64,000 nucleotides of DNA from Actinomadura violacea. Its GTDB lineage: Bacteria > Actinomycetota > Actinomycetes > Streptosporangiales > Streptosporangiaceae. The position numbers were made by a program, and so were the translations under genes. Below the pieces are notes generated by a model. That model was not told the DNA's origin and searched no databases. It was given only the letters and a program-made list of their open reading frames with translations. This document shows, piece after piece, positions 40,514 to 49,329 of the stretch (positions within the stretch are counted from its first letter, which is position 1; the number at the start of each line of letters is the position of its first letter). The stretch lies in the NCBI RefSeq assembly GCF_017573465.1, contig NZ_JAGEPF010000010.1, positions 62,001 through 126,000 of the forward strand. The letters run 5' to 3'.

Positions 40514-40682
40514 GGGACTGACATACCCGCGTGCCCATCGGGTACCCGTGCGGCCCGAGCCCGCCGGGCGCGATCGGGCCGCTACGGAGCGTGCCGGGCG
40601 GCCTCTCGCCGCGCCGCTCCGGACCGCTCCGCGCCGCGCCGGGCATGTGCGCGTGGCGCCCCGGACAGGGCAGGATAGGGGC

Positions 40683-41264
40683 ATGAGGGAAACCCGAGCG
40701 ACCGCTCATGGTTTGCGCACGGCGATCGAGCGCAGCGGCTACTACCCGGCCCTGGTCGCGGACGCGGTCGAGTCGGCCATAGGGGACGAGCGCGTCGCCG
40801 CGTACGTCGTGCACCACGAGGCGACGTTCGACCCCGCGATGGAGGTGCGGCGGCACGTGACGGTGCTGGTGCTGTCCGCGTCCCGGCTGCTGGTGTGCCA
40901 CACCGACGAGCACCCGCCCGGCGAGGGCATGGAGCGCCCGCACGCGTCCACCACGACCGAGGCGGTGAAGCTGGAGCGGGTCCAGTCGGTCGCGGTGACG
41001 CGCGTCGTCCCTGACCCGGCCTCGTACGTGCCGGGGGTGCCGCCGACCGAGGTGGTGCTGACGATCGGATGGGGCGCGATCGCGCACATCGACCTGGAGC
41101 CCGCGACCTGCGGCGACGAGAACTGCGAGGCCGACCACGGCTACACCGGCAGCGTCACCGCCGACGACCTGTCGCTGCGGGTGAGCGAGGCCGCCGACGG
41201 CGCCGACGCCGTCGCGCAGGTGCTGGCCTTCGCCGAGGAGCTGTCCGCGGCGACCGCCCGGTGA
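40683..41264 (+). CDS. DUF5998-family protein
   Basis: 193 residues from ATG 40683. Sequence GLRTAIERSGYYPALVADAV at the start, AYVVHHEATFDPAMEVRRHV and SRLLVCHTDEHP in the middle, and CGDENCEADHGYTGS near the end match the DUF5998 family. Members are found directly upstream of an alkaline-phosphatase-like gene, as here (GTGA overlap). Likely a beta-rich cytoplasmic protein; activity unknown. Confidence 0.88.
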   Translation: MRETRATAHGLRTAIERSGYYPALVADAVESAIGDERVAAYVVHHEATFDPAMEVRRHVTVLVLSASRLLVCHTDEHPPGEGMERPHASTTTEAVKLERVQSVAVTRVVPDPASYVPGVPPTEVVLTIGWGAIAHIDLEPATCGDENCEADHGYTGSVTADDLSLRVSEAADGADAVAQVLAFAEELSAATAR

Positions 41265-42385
41265 CCGCGCCGCCGGCGCCGCCCGTCCCGCGGTACGGGT
41301 CGGGCGCGCTCGCCGACGTCCCGGTGTCGGTGCTGGCCGCGCTCGGCGTCCCGGACGCGGTGAACGTGCTGGGCCTGCCCGCGCTGCCGCGCGCCTGCGT
41401 GCTGCTGGTGGACGGGCTCGGCTGGGAGCAGCTGCGCGCCCACCCGGATGAGGCGCCGTACCTGGCCGCGATGGCCGGCGGCCCGATCACGGCGGGGTTT
41501 CCCGCGACGACCGTGACGAGCCTCGCGTCGCTCGGCACCGGCCTGCCGCCCGGCGGGCACGGGCTGCTCGGCCTGCAGGTCGCCGTCCCGGGGACGGGCC
41601 GGCTGCTCAACTGCCTGCGCTGGCAGGACGACGCGGTCGATCCGGAGCATTTCCAGCCCGCGCCGACGATCTACCAGCGGGCGGCGGCGGACGGCGTCGC
41701 GACCGCGTACGTGTCGCTCGGCCTGTACCGGAACTCGCCGCTCAGCCGGGCCACGGCCCGCGGCGCGGACTACGTGGCCGCCGACAGCCTGGGGCAGCTC
41801 GTGGGGCGCGCCGAATGGGCGCTGCGGCGCGGCGACCGGTCGCTGGTGACCCTGTACCACCCGGACCTCGACTCGACCGGGCACAAGTTCGGGGCGGGGT
41901 CCGCCGAGTGGCGGCACCAGCTGCGGTTCGTGGACGTCCTCGTGCAGGAGCTCGCCGCGGTCCTGCCCCCGGGCTCGGCGCTGTACGTGACCGCCGACCA
42001 CGGCATGGTCGACCCGTCCGAGCGGATCGACGCCGACACCGTCCCGGAGTTGGGCGAGGGCGTGGCCCTGCTCGGCGGCGACGCGCGCTGCCGGTACGTC
42101 TACAGCGAGCCCGGCGCCCACGAGGACGTCCTCGCCGCGTGGACCGCGCTGGTCGGCGACCGGGCGTGGGTCGTGCCGCGCGCGCGGGCGGTGGCCGGCG
42201 GCTGGTTCGGGCCGCTCGCCCCGGGGATGGCCGACCGGATCGGCGACGTGATCGCCGTCCCGCACGGGGATCTGGCGATCGTGGCGTCCGAGCGGGAGCC
42301 GTGGCTGAACCGGATGGTCGGCATGCACGGCTCCCTCGCCGCGGCCGAGCAGATCGTCCCGTTGCTGTCGGCGACCCGCCCCTGA
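41261..42385 (+). CDS. Alkaline-phosphatase-superfamily phosphodiesterase
   Basis: 374 residues from a GTG overlapping the DUF5998 stop. Metal-site motifs: VLLVDGLGWEQL (Asp), nucleophile Thr in GFPATTVTSLASLGTG, HPDLDSTGHKFG (Asp/His) and VTADHGMVD (Asp/His), with a final His in GMHGSL. This is the nucleotide pyrophosphatase/phosphodiesterase branch. It hydrolyses a phosphodiester of unknown identity with two zinc ions. It is paired with DUF5998. Confidence 0.92.
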   Translation: MTAPPAPPVPRYGSGALADVPVSVLAALGVPDAVNVLGLPALPRACVLLVDGLGWEQLRAHPDEAPYLAAMAGGPITAGFPATTVTSLASLGTGLPPGGHGLLGLQVAVPGTGRLLNCLRWQDDAVDPEHFQPAPTIYQRAAADGVATAYVSLGLYRNSPLSRATARGADYVAADSLGQLVGRAEWALRRGDRSLVTLYHPDLDSTGHKFGAGSAEWRHQLRFVDVLVQELAAVLPPGSALYVTADHGMVDPSERIDADTVPELGEGVALLGGDARCRYVYSEPGAHEDVLAAWTALVGDRAWVVPRARAVAGGWFGPLAPGMADRIGDVIAVPHGDLAIVASEREPWLNRMVGMHGSLAAAEQIVPLLSATRP

Positions 42386-42539
42386 TCCCGTGCCCCCGGA
42401 GGCCCGGCGCTGACCTGGGACGTCGCGGAATCGTTGCTGGTCACGGCGTGTCCCGGGGCCGGTGATGCGTAGGCTGCGGGTTGTGACGAACCCCGCCGAG
42501 CCCCTCCTCAATCCGGGCGCCGAAGGTCAAACTGGCGAT

Positions 42540-43370
42540 GTGCACCCTCTCATCGAAGTGCCCGCGCTGGACCGGCTGCTCCGGCAGCAGACCCCGTTGG
42601 TCCTGCTGGACGTGCGTTGGCATCTGGCGGGGCCGCCGGGAGTCGACTCCTACCGCAAGGGCCATCTGCCCGGGGCCGTGTTCGTCGACCTGGACCGCGA
42701 CGTGGCGGGGCCGCCGGGTCCCGCCGGGCGCCATCCGCTGCCCGCGTCCGGGGACTTCGAGGCCGCGATGCGCCGCGCCGGCGTGTCGGGGGACCGGCTC
42801 GTCGTGGTCTACGACGACGCCGACTCCATGTCCGCCGCGCGGGTCTGGTGGTCGCTGCGCTACTTCGGCCACGACAGGGTCCGCGTGCTGAACGGCGGCT
42901 ACCGGGCGTGGACGGAGACGGGCCTCGCGGTCACCACCGACGAGCCGGACGTGAAGCCGGGCGACTTCTTCGCCCGGCCGGGCCGGCTGCCCGTGCTGGA
43001 CGCCGAGGGGGCCGGGGCGCTGGCGACGGCCGGGGTGCTGCTGGACGCCCGCGCCGCCGAGCGGTACCGCGGCGAGACCGAGCCGGTCGACCCGGTCGCC
43101 GGGCACATCCCGGGCGCGCGGAACGCCCCGACGTCGGGGAACGTCGGCGTGGACGGCCGGTTCCTGCCGCCCGGGCTGCTGCGCGAGCGGTTCGCGCAGC
43201 TCGGTGCGACCGACGCGCTGGACGTCGGCGCCTACTGCGGGTCCGGGGTGACGGCCGCGCACGAGATCCTCGCCCTGAACCTCGCGGGCATCCCCGCCGC
43301 CCTCTATGTCGGGTCGTGGTCGAACTGGGTCGCCGACCCGACCAACCCGGTCGCGACGGGCGACATCTGA
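42540..43370 (+). CDS. Thiosulfate/3-mercaptopyruvate sulfurtransferase
   Basis: 276 residues from GTG 42540, chosen because homologues begin with the same short lead (HPLIEVPALDRLL). Longer starts back to 42462 are open. There are two rhodanese domains; the first is inactive, and the second has the catalytic Cys233 in GAYCGSGVTA. Substrate-entry motifs VLLDVRWHLAGPPG and HLPGAVFVDLDRD are typical. It transfers sulfane sulfur to cyanide, thiols or proteins. Confidence 0.9.
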   Translation: MHPLIEVPALDRLLRQQTPLVLLDVRWHLAGPPGVDSYRKGHLPGAVFVDLDRDVAGPPGPAGRHPLPASGDFEAAMRRAGVSGDRLVVVYDDADSMSAARVWWSLRYFGHDRVRVLNGGYRAWTETGLAVTTDEPDVKPGDFFARPGRLPVLDAEGAGALATAGVLLDARAAERYRGETEPVDPVAGHIPGARNAPTSGNVGVDGRFLPPGLLRERFAQLGATDALDVGAYCGSGVTAAHEILALNLAGIPAALYVGSWSNWVADPTNPVATGDI

Positions 43371-43383
43371 CCCGCCGTGGGCC

Positions 43384-43427
43384 AAGGGCCCGTGGTCGCC
43401 GGGACGATCCGGCGGCCACGGGCCCTT
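43384..43427. terminator. Bidirectional hairpin between convergent genes
   Basis: AAGGGCCCGTGG (43384-43395) pairs perfectly with CCACGGGCCCTT (43416-43427), with an inner CGCCGG/CCGGCG stem. It lies between the sulfurtransferase stop (43370) and the end of the CHAT gene (43430). Confidence 0.85.
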
Positions 43428-43429
43428 CG

Positions 43430-46021
43430 TCATCCCGAGCCGAAGCAGAGGAACCCCGCGACGCCGGGGGAGCGCTCCACGGCGGCGAGCGCGCGCGCCG
43501 GCGGCAGTCCCGACGCCAGCCCGGTGTGGAACGCGGCCATGAACCCGGGCGTCGTGGCGTCCCGGACGGGCGCGACGCTGGCGATCACCGTGGCGGCGCC
43601 GAGGGCGAGCAGCACGCCCGCCATCCCGACGGCGGCGTCGCCCTCGGCGGACCGGCCGATGTCGCACGCCGACAGCACCACCACGCGGGGCGGCGCCGCG
43701 AGGGCGTCCAGGTCGTGCACGGTCAGCGGCCCGTCGGCGAGCCGCAGCAGCGAGAACAGCGCGTTCCCCTCGCGGAACTCGCCGTGCGCGGCGACGTGGG
43801 CGAGCGCGGCGCCGTCCAGCGCGTCGCGGACGGCTTCTGCGCGCGCGCCCGGCCCGTCCAGGACGCGTGCGCCGGGGTGCACGCCGAGCAGGGCGGTGAT
43901 CTCGCGCCCGGCGTGGGCGAGACCGGGGCCCGCGACCAGCACGGTATGACCGCCGGCCGGACGGTCCGCGCGGGCGCGCAGCCAGGCCGCAGCGGACGGG
44001 ACGACCGTGAACGGGCGTCCCGCGAGCGACGGCAGCGCCGCCCAGGGGAGGCCGTGCAGCGGCCCGGTCGGGGCGATCACCAGGTCGCGGTCGCCCGTGC
44101 CGTCTCGCAGGGGCGCCAGCAGCAGCCGGTCGAGCCGTCCGGCGGACTCGGCGACGGCGGTGAGCGCGGCGGGATCGTCGGTGCCCGCGAGCCGGCCCAG
44201 CGCGAAGCGGATCACCCCGGCCTCGCGGGCGACGGCGTCACGGTCGCCGAGCCGGTGCCTGCGGGTCCGGCCGCCGGAGACGGTGACCGCGTGGAGTTCG
44301 CCGCCGATCGCGACCAGCTCGACGAGGGCGCGGCCGCCGAGCGCCGCGGCGATCTCCGCGGGCTCGGGGGCGTCCGGGCCGGGCGGCCCGCCGGGGCGGC
44401 GGCGGGTGTGCGCGCTGACCTTCGCCTCCAGGGCCGCCAGGTCGGCGGCGAGCACGGACGGGACGCCGCCGCGCGCGGCGTCGCAGGTGTGCGCGGCGCT
44501 GAGCGCGCGCAGCGTGGCCAGCGCACCGGCCCGCTCGGGATCGGCGGGCGGTCGCAGCCGCGCCGGCCGGGCGATGGCGCGCCGCCGCTCCTCCAGGGCC
44601 AGCAGCTCCGCGGCGGACCCGGCGAGCCCGAGCCCGAGCGCGGCCAGCTCGCCGGCGAGGCCAGCCGCGCGGGCCCGCAGGTCCAGCGCGCCGAACGCCT
44701 CCGCGTGCCGCGCGGCCGTCTCCAGCCCGGCGCGGACGGCGCCGACCGCGCCCCGCACGTCGCCGCGCGCAGAGCGCTCCAGCGCGGTCGCGTGCCACCC
44801 CGCGATCCGGACGGCGGCGGGCCCGTCCGCGTCGCCGGCCCCCGCGAGCAGGTGGCCGGACGGCCTGCCGAGGTCCATCGCGACCCGCGCCGCGATGATG
44901 CGGGTCTCGGCCGCCGGCCCGGCCCAGCCGCCGTCGCCGAGCAGGTCGGCCGCCGCGGCGGCGTCGGCCAGCAGCGCCCCGGTCCGCTCGCCGGACTCCC
45001 AGCGCGCCTTGATCAGCACCTGCTCGGCGAGCGGGATCCAGCCGAGGCGCTCCTGCCCGGCGAACGCCTCCTGCGCCTGCGCGGCGGTCGCGGCGGCGCG
45101 ATCCGGGTCGCCGTCCGCGAGCTCCGCGTGCGCGCGCAGCAGGAGGGCGTCCGCGACGTCGCACCGGTAGCCGTGCGTCCGCGACGCGTCCAGGGCCGCG
45201 TCGAGCAGTGGGCGCGCCTCCCTCGGCAGGCCCGCCGCGATGAGGGTCTCCGCCTGGTCGAGGCGGCACTGCGCCAGCCGCTCCCCGGCCAAGTGGGGCT
45301 CGGCCTCGGCGTAGAGCCGCAGTGCGCGCGGGACGTCCCCGCGCCGCGACACCGCGAACGCCAGGTTCCCCTTGGCCATCGCCGTCTGGTGCCGCAGCCC
45401 GGATGCCTCGCCGACCGCGACGGCCTCCGCGAGCGCCTCCTCGGCACCGCCGAAGTCGCCGTGCATCGCCCGCGCGAGGCCGATGTTGTTCAGCAGCCCA
45501 TTGAGCGCCGCCCGGTCGTTCCCCTGCCGTAGCCCGGCGAGCGCGCGCTCCGCGACCTCATGTGCCTCGGCGACGCGTCCCGCGCGGGCCAGGGCGCACG
45601 CCTTGTTGGCGGCCAGCCGGTCCGCCTCCTCACCGCGCAGGACGGTTTCCGCCTCCTCCGCGAGCGCCAACGCCTCGGCGAGGTCACCGCGCGCCGTCAG
45701 CAGACCCACCAGGTTCATCCGGACCTTGGCGGCGGCGTACGGGTCGGGACGCGCGTCGCCCGTCCACGAGTCGTCGGAGAACACCGGCCACTCCGCCTCC
45801 TCGGCCGGAGCGGCCGTCTCCCGGCCCGTCGCCAGGTCGAGCGCCCGGTAGAGGAACGCCAGCCCCTCCTCCAGACGGCCCAGCTCCTTGCACGCCAGGC
45901 CCGCGATCCGCAGCGCCAGGATGTCGTCACCGCGCTCCAGCAGCGTCATCGCGCGGGCGTGCGCCGTCCCCGGGTCGATCGCCGCCAGCCACAGCAGCGC
46001 CCGCTCGTCCTCGCCGCTCAC
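43430..46021 (-). CDS. TPR-repeat CHAT-domain protease
   Basis: 863 residues from a GTG overlapping the previous stop. The first 550 residues are helical TPR-like repeats (ALRIAGLACKELGRLEEGLA, LLNNIGLARAMHGDFGGAEE, ALLLRAHAELADGDPDRAAA). The C-terminal CHAT (caspase-like) domain starts about residue 580. The catalytic dyad is present: His746 in HVAAHGEF and Cys786 in VVLSACDIG. CHAT proteases cleave partner proteins when activated, often in cell-death or conflict systems. The TPR part would recognise the trigger. It is the last gene of a four-gene minus-strand operon with an S8 protease and a sigma factor. Confidence 0.92.
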   Translation of the reverse strand: MSGEDERALLWLAAIDPGTAHARAMTLLERGDDILALRIAGLACKELGRLEEGLAFLYRALDLATGRETAAPAEEAEWPVFSDDSWTGDARPDPYAAAKVRMNLVGLLTARGDLAEALALAEEAETVLRGEEADRLAANKACALARAGRVAEAHEVAERALAGLRQGNDRAALNGLLNNIGLARAMHGDFGGAEEALAEAVAVGEASGLRHQTAMAKGNLAFAVSRRGDVPRALRLYAEAEPHLAGERLAQCRLDQAETLIAAGLPREARPLLDAALDASRTHGYRCDVADALLLRAHAELADGDPDRAAATAAQAQEAFAGQERLGWIPLAEQVLIKARWESGERTGALLADAAAAADLLGDGGWAGPAAETRIIAARVAMDLGRPSGHLLAGAGDADGPAAVRIAGWHATALERSARGDVRGAVGAVRAGLETAARHAEAFGALDLRARAAGLAGELAALGLGLAGSAAELLALEERRRAIARPARLRPPADPERAGALATLRALSAAHTCDAARGGVPSVLAADLAALEAKVSAHTRRRPGGPPGPDAPEPAEIAAALGGRALVELVAIGGELHAVTVSGGRTRRHRLGDRDAVAREAGVIRFALGRLAGTDDPAALTAVAESAGRLDRLLLAPLRDGTGDRDLVIAPTGPLHGLPWAALPSLAGRPFTVVPSAAAWLRARADRPAGGHTVLVAGPGLAHAGREITALLGVHPGARVLDGPGARAEAVRDALDGAALAHVAAHGEFREGNALFSLLRLADGPLTVHDLDALAAPPRVVVLSACDIGRSAEGDAAVGMAGVLLALGAATVIASVAPVRDATTPGFMAAFHTGLASGLPPARALAAVERSPGVAGFLCFGSG

Positions 46022-46467
46022 ACGCGCACCCAGCTGGTGACGACCGACGACCCGTCCGGCAGCCGGAACAGCAGGCTGACCAGCCCCTCCGGCACCCGCG
46101 GCAGGCAGAACACCCCGGACGGGCCGGTACGCGCGGCCGGTCCGCCCGCGGGCAGGTCGCGGTGCCGGACGACGATCTCGGCGGCCACCGGCGGGACGAG
46201 CCGTCCGGTGATCTCGCGGTGCCGGCCGTCCCCGGCGACCTCGATCTCCACCGACGCCCCCGGACAGCCGAACGCCAGGGACCGCCCCGTCCCGCCGCGC
46301 GCCCCCGCCGCCGGACGCGCGCCGCGGTCGTGGTGCAGTTCCGCCAGCGCCGCCGCCGGGGTCCGCCACGCGAGCGCCGAACGCGCCGCCGCGAGCACCC
46401 CCGCCGGCACCGGGTCCAGGACGTCGAACGCGGCCCGCGCCCCCGCCATCAGCTCCTCGTCGTTCAC
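46018..46467 (-). CDS. Small beta-rich protein in the CHAT operon
   Basis: 149 residues from a GTG overlapping the sigma-factor stop (GTGA). Helical N-terminus (DEELMAGARAAFDVLDPVPA), then strands with a carboxypeptidase-regulatory-like pattern (GASVEIEVAGDGRHREITGR, GVFCLPRVPEGLVSLLFRLP). No membrane segment. Its place after the sigma gene is where an anti-sigma factor would normally stand. It could regulate the sigma factor or serve as CHAT substrate; both ideas are inference. Confidence 0.75.
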   Translation of the reverse strand: MNDEELMAGARAAFDVLDPVPAGVLAAARSALAWRTPAAALAELHHDRGARPAAGARGGTGRSLAFGCPGASVEIEVAGDGRHREITGRLVPPVAAEIVVRHRDLPAGGPAARTGPSGVFCLPRVPEGLVSLLFRLPDGSSVVTSWVRV

Positions 46468-47024
46468 GGGACGAGCCTCCGCAGCGCGGACAGGCACCGG
46501 GCCCGCGTCGGGCCGACGCTGCCGACCGGGATGCCGAGCGCCGCCGCCAGCTCGGCGTAGCTGGCGGCCTGCGCGAACAGCCGCAGCAGCGTCCGGCAGC
46601 GGCCGGGCAGCGCCTCCAGCGCGGCGCCGACGCGGCCGAGCCGGTCCCGGGCCACCGCCACCTCGTCCGGCCCGGACGAGGGGCGCGCGCCGAGCGCCAC
46701 CGGCGCCAGGTCGCGGGCCCGCCGCCGCAGCACGCCCATGCACTCGTTGCGCGCCGTCGTCGCCAGCCAGCATCCCGCCGCGGCCGGGTCGTCGAGCGCG
46801 CCGATCCGTTCCACCAGCCGCAGCCAGCACGTCTGCACCACGTCGCCCGCGTCCGCGTCGCCCAGCCGGTGCGCGCGGGCGATAGACCACAGCAGCCCGC
46901 TGTACCGCTCCACCAGCCGCGACCACGCGGCCTCGTCGCCCTCCCGAGCCCGGACCACAAGCTCGCTCGTACCGTCGTCCTGCAAGGCCGCCAAGGGGTC
47001 TCCCGCCACGTCATCCGCCGACAT
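46464..47024 (-). CDS. ECF-type RNA polymerase sigma factor
   Basis: 186 residues. Region 2: DEAAWSRLVERYSGLLWSIA and AGDVVQTCWLRLVERIGAL. Region 4: LEALPGRCRTLLRLFAQAAS and YAELAAALGIPVGSVGPTRA helix-turn-helix. The length is typical of the group. It likely directs transcription of its own operon or of defence/stress genes. The operon order is S8 protease, sigma, small protein, CHAT protease. Confidence 0.92.
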   Translation of the reverse strand: MSADDVAGDPLAALQDDGTSELVVRAREGDEAAWSRLVERYSGLLWSIARAHRLGDADAGDVVQTCWLRLVERIGALDDPAAAGCWLATTARNECMGVLRRRARDLAPVALGARPSSGPDEVAVARDRLGRVGAALEALPGRCRTLLRLFAQAASYAELAAALGIPVGSVGPTRARCLSALRRLVP

Positions 47025-47094
47025 CGACGGATCACCCTAAGTGGGAAATCAACAACACTCCGTGCACGGTTACCGCTTCGCCGCCGGACCGTGC

Positions 47095-48258
47095 TCAAGA
47101 ACTGATGAGTACGCCGAGGTCCGGGCGGGTGGCGCAGTGCGCCGGATCCAGGACGCGGTCGGCCGCGGACGGCGCGTCCAGGTCCTCCGCTGCCGCGAGC
47201 CCCGCGATCCGCCCCGCCACGACGGGCGCGGCGAACGACGTCCCGCTCCACGTCGCATACCCCTCGAACCGGTCCGGATCGGCGCCTCCCGACGGCGGGC
47301 GCGGGCCGTCGAACCACACGTGCGTGCTCGCCACGTCCACACCCGGCGCGCACGCGTCCACCCACCAGCCGTAGTTGGAGAACCAGGCCCGGTCGTCCCC
47401 GTCGAGCGCCGCGACGGCGACGACCGGTTTCATCGCGGCCGGCCAGAACGGGCGGTCGCACGCGGTGTTCCCCGCGCACGCCACCACGACCGTCCGGCGG
47501 CCGAGCGCGGTGATCGCCCTCGCCAGCACCGGGGACGGCCGGTCGTCGAAGGTGTGGCAGCCCAGCGAGACGTTCACCACGTCCGCGCCGCCCGACGCCG
47601 CGAGCCGGGTCAGCGCCCGGACGACGTCCAGCTCGTCGCCGACGCCGTCCCCGCCGATGACGCGCAGCGCCCGCAGCGCCGCCGCCGGCGCGTGCCGCAG
47701 CACCACGCCCGCGATGAACGTGCCGTGCCCCGCCTGCGCGTCCAGTTCGAGGTCCAGGTCGGCGTCGAGCACCTCCGCCACCTCGTCGCGCTGCTCGCCG
47801 AACCACGCGGCGTCCTCCCACCAGGGGTGCGGCGACAGGCCCGTGTCCAGGATCGCGACCGTCACGTCCCGCCGTGCTGGCGCCGCCGTCGGGACGGGCA
47901 GCGGCGGCGCCGGGCGCGGCCGGTCGGCCGGGCCGCTCCACCACATCGGCTGCCCGTGGACGAGATGGTTCGGCGACACGCTCAGCGTCCGATGGCGGCC
48001 ACCACCGGACAACTGCGCCGAAAGCTCGCACACGTCCACCTTCGCCGACGGCCGCAGGCGCAGCCGCGTCGCGCCCGGCTCGTCCTGCCGCGCGTCGCAC
48101 CACCGCCGCACCAGCCCCTGCGCCGCGTCCGCGTCCCGCCCCGAGACGAGGACCTGGTCGCGACGCACCAGCGTCCGCCGCCCCGGCACCGGCTCCACCA
48201 CCACCGCGTCGCGGTGCCGCACCAGCAGCCGTTCCAGCCGCGCTTCCTGGTCGAGCAT
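47095..48258 (-). CDS. S8 (subtilisin-family) serine protease
   Basis: 387 residues from ATG 48258, which has GGGAGAGGGG just upstream; a start at 48294 is open but lacks this. All catalytic residues are present: Asp138 in VAILDTGLS, His178 in AGHGTFIAG, oxyanion Asn264 in CAGNTA and Ser341 in WSGTSFAAPVVAG. There is no signal peptide, so it is probably cytoplasmic, unlike most subtilases. The N-terminal 110 residues resemble a propeptide or regulatory domain. It is first in the operon with the sigma factor and the CHAT protease, hence two proteases are co-expressed. Confidence 0.93.
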   Translation of the reverse strand: MLDQEARLERLLVRHRDAVVVEPVPGRRTLVRRDQVLVSGRDADAAQGLVRRWCDARQDEPGATRLRLRPSAKVDVCELSAQLSGGGRHRTLSVSPNHLVHGQPMWWSGPADRPRPAPPLPVPTAAPARRDVTVAILDTGLSPHPWWEDAAWFGEQRDEVAEVLDADLDLELDAQAGHGTFIAGVVLRHAPAAALRALRVIGGDGVGDELDVVRALTRLAASGGADVVNVSLGCHTFDDRPSPVLARAITALGRRTVVVACAGNTACDRPFWPAAMKPVVAVAALDGDDRAWFSNYGWWVDACAPGVDVASTHVWFDGPRPPSGGADPDRFEGYATWSGTSFAAPVVAGRIAGLAAAEDLDAPSAADRVLDPAHCATRPDLGVLISS

Positions 48259-48543
48259 CGGTCCCCTCTCCCGCACCACGGACCCGGCACTCATCGTGCC
48301 GGAGTGGGCACGTGAAGTGACCGGTGAACGCGCCGAAACGGCGGCGGCGCCGGGGGCGAGGGCCTACGCTTGACGGCCGAGGCCGGGTGAACGGTGCGCA
48401 TCGCGTGGTCAAGCGTTCGGCAAACGGTGAAGTCACGGTGGTGCGACCGGGGCCGATGATGCACAATGAGGGACGCGGACGCCGTCTTGGGACGTACGAG
48501 GCCGTAGGGGAAGACGAGCCTCGGTACAGATCCAGGAGGTCCG

Positions 48544-49038
48544 GTGACCGCACGTGGCGTTTTCTACGTCCACTCCGCGCCACCTGCGCTGAGCCCGCAC
48601 ATCGAGTGGGCCGCCGCAGGTGTCCTCGGCGTGCCCGTTTCCCTTGAGTGGGCCGATCAGGCGGCCGCACCGGGGACGCTGCGCGCCGAGCTTCATTGGG
48701 AGGGCAGGCCGGGCACCGCCGCGGGGATCACCTCGGCCCTGCGCAACTGGAAACTGGTGCGGTTCGAGGCCACCGAGGACCCGACGCCGGGCAGCGACGG
48801 CGTCCGCTACAGCTTCACCCCGTCCCTCGGGGTGTTCAGCGGCGTCATCGGCGCCAACGGCGACATCATGGTGCCCGAGGACCGGCTGCGGTCGGTCATG
48901 GCCAATGCCGCCGTCGGCAAGGCGACCCTGGAGCACGAGCTCGACCGGCTCCTCGGCACGCCCTGGGACAACGAGCTGGAGCCCTTCCGGCGCGCCGGCG
49001 ACGGCGCCCCGGTGCGCTGGCTGCACGCTGCTGTTTAA
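48544..49038 (+). CDS. DUF3145-family protein
   Basis: 164 residues from GTG 48544 with AGGAGG 5 bases upstream. Matches DUF3145 in start (ARGVFYVHSAPPALSPHIEW), middle (WKLVRFEATEDPTPGSDGVR) and end (WDNELEPFRRAGDGAPVRWL). The family is restricted to actinobacteria and is commonly next to the FAS-II cluster, as here. Function unknown. The spacer upstream (48259-48543) holds its promoter and that of the S8 gene. Confidence 0.92.
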   Translation: MTARGVFYVHSAPPALSPHIEWAAAGVLGVPVSLEWADQAAAPGTLRAELHWEGRPGTAAGITSALRNWKLVRFEATEDPTPGSDGVRYSFTPSLGVFSGVIGANGDIMVPEDRLRSVMANAAVGKATLEHELDRLLGTPWDNELEPFRRAGDGAPVRWLHAAV

Positions 49039-49050
49039 GCAATCCCGGCC

Positions 49051-49080
49051 CAAGGGGCTCGCCTGGCGGCTCGCCCCTTG
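49051..49080 (+). terminator. Hairpin after DUF3145
   Basis: CAAGGGG (49051-49057) pairs with CCCCTTG (49074-49080), 12 bases past the DUF3145 stop. A second hairpin with perfect 13-bp arms, GACCGTCGGGGGC/GCCCCCGACGGTC, follows at 49118-49157. Confidence 0.7.
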
Positions 49081-49271
49081 ACCGTGCTTGGGCGAGCGCG
49101 GCCTCGATTCGCGAGCTGACCGTCGGGGGCTCGCCTTCGGCTTCGCCCCCGACGGTCAGATAACGCGCTCGCGTGCGGGCTGGGGTTTGCTGCCGGGCCG
49201 GCTTGGGGCTGCTTCGGCTTGCGCTCGGCGGCAGGGCTCGCCTTCGGCTCGCCCCACCGGACAGATGTGCA

Positions 49272-49312
49272 CAACGGCCCGGCTGGTCCTCTATGGGACT
49301 GCCGGGCCGTTG
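49272..49312 (-). terminator. Hairpin terminator of the fab operon
   Basis: CAACGGCCCGGC (49272-49283) and GCCGGGCCGTTG (49301-49312) pair perfectly over 12 bp. It lies 18 bases downstream of the fabF stop codon. It works with the hairpins of DUF3145 as a convergent terminator zone. Confidence 0.8.
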
Positions 49313-49329
49313 GTGCGCGTGTGGTGGTC

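Noticed and set aside
40191..40520. Glycine-rich protein on the plus strand opposite the Pro-rich frame
   Set aside because: It is the mirror of a GC-rich repeat; it has no ribosome site and runs into the real DUF5998 gene.
46021..48670. A 1746-residue minus-strand protein continuing upstream of the CHAT protein
   Set aside because: The upstream part is out of frame with, and covers, the sigma factor and S8 protease genes, which have clear catalytic motifs.
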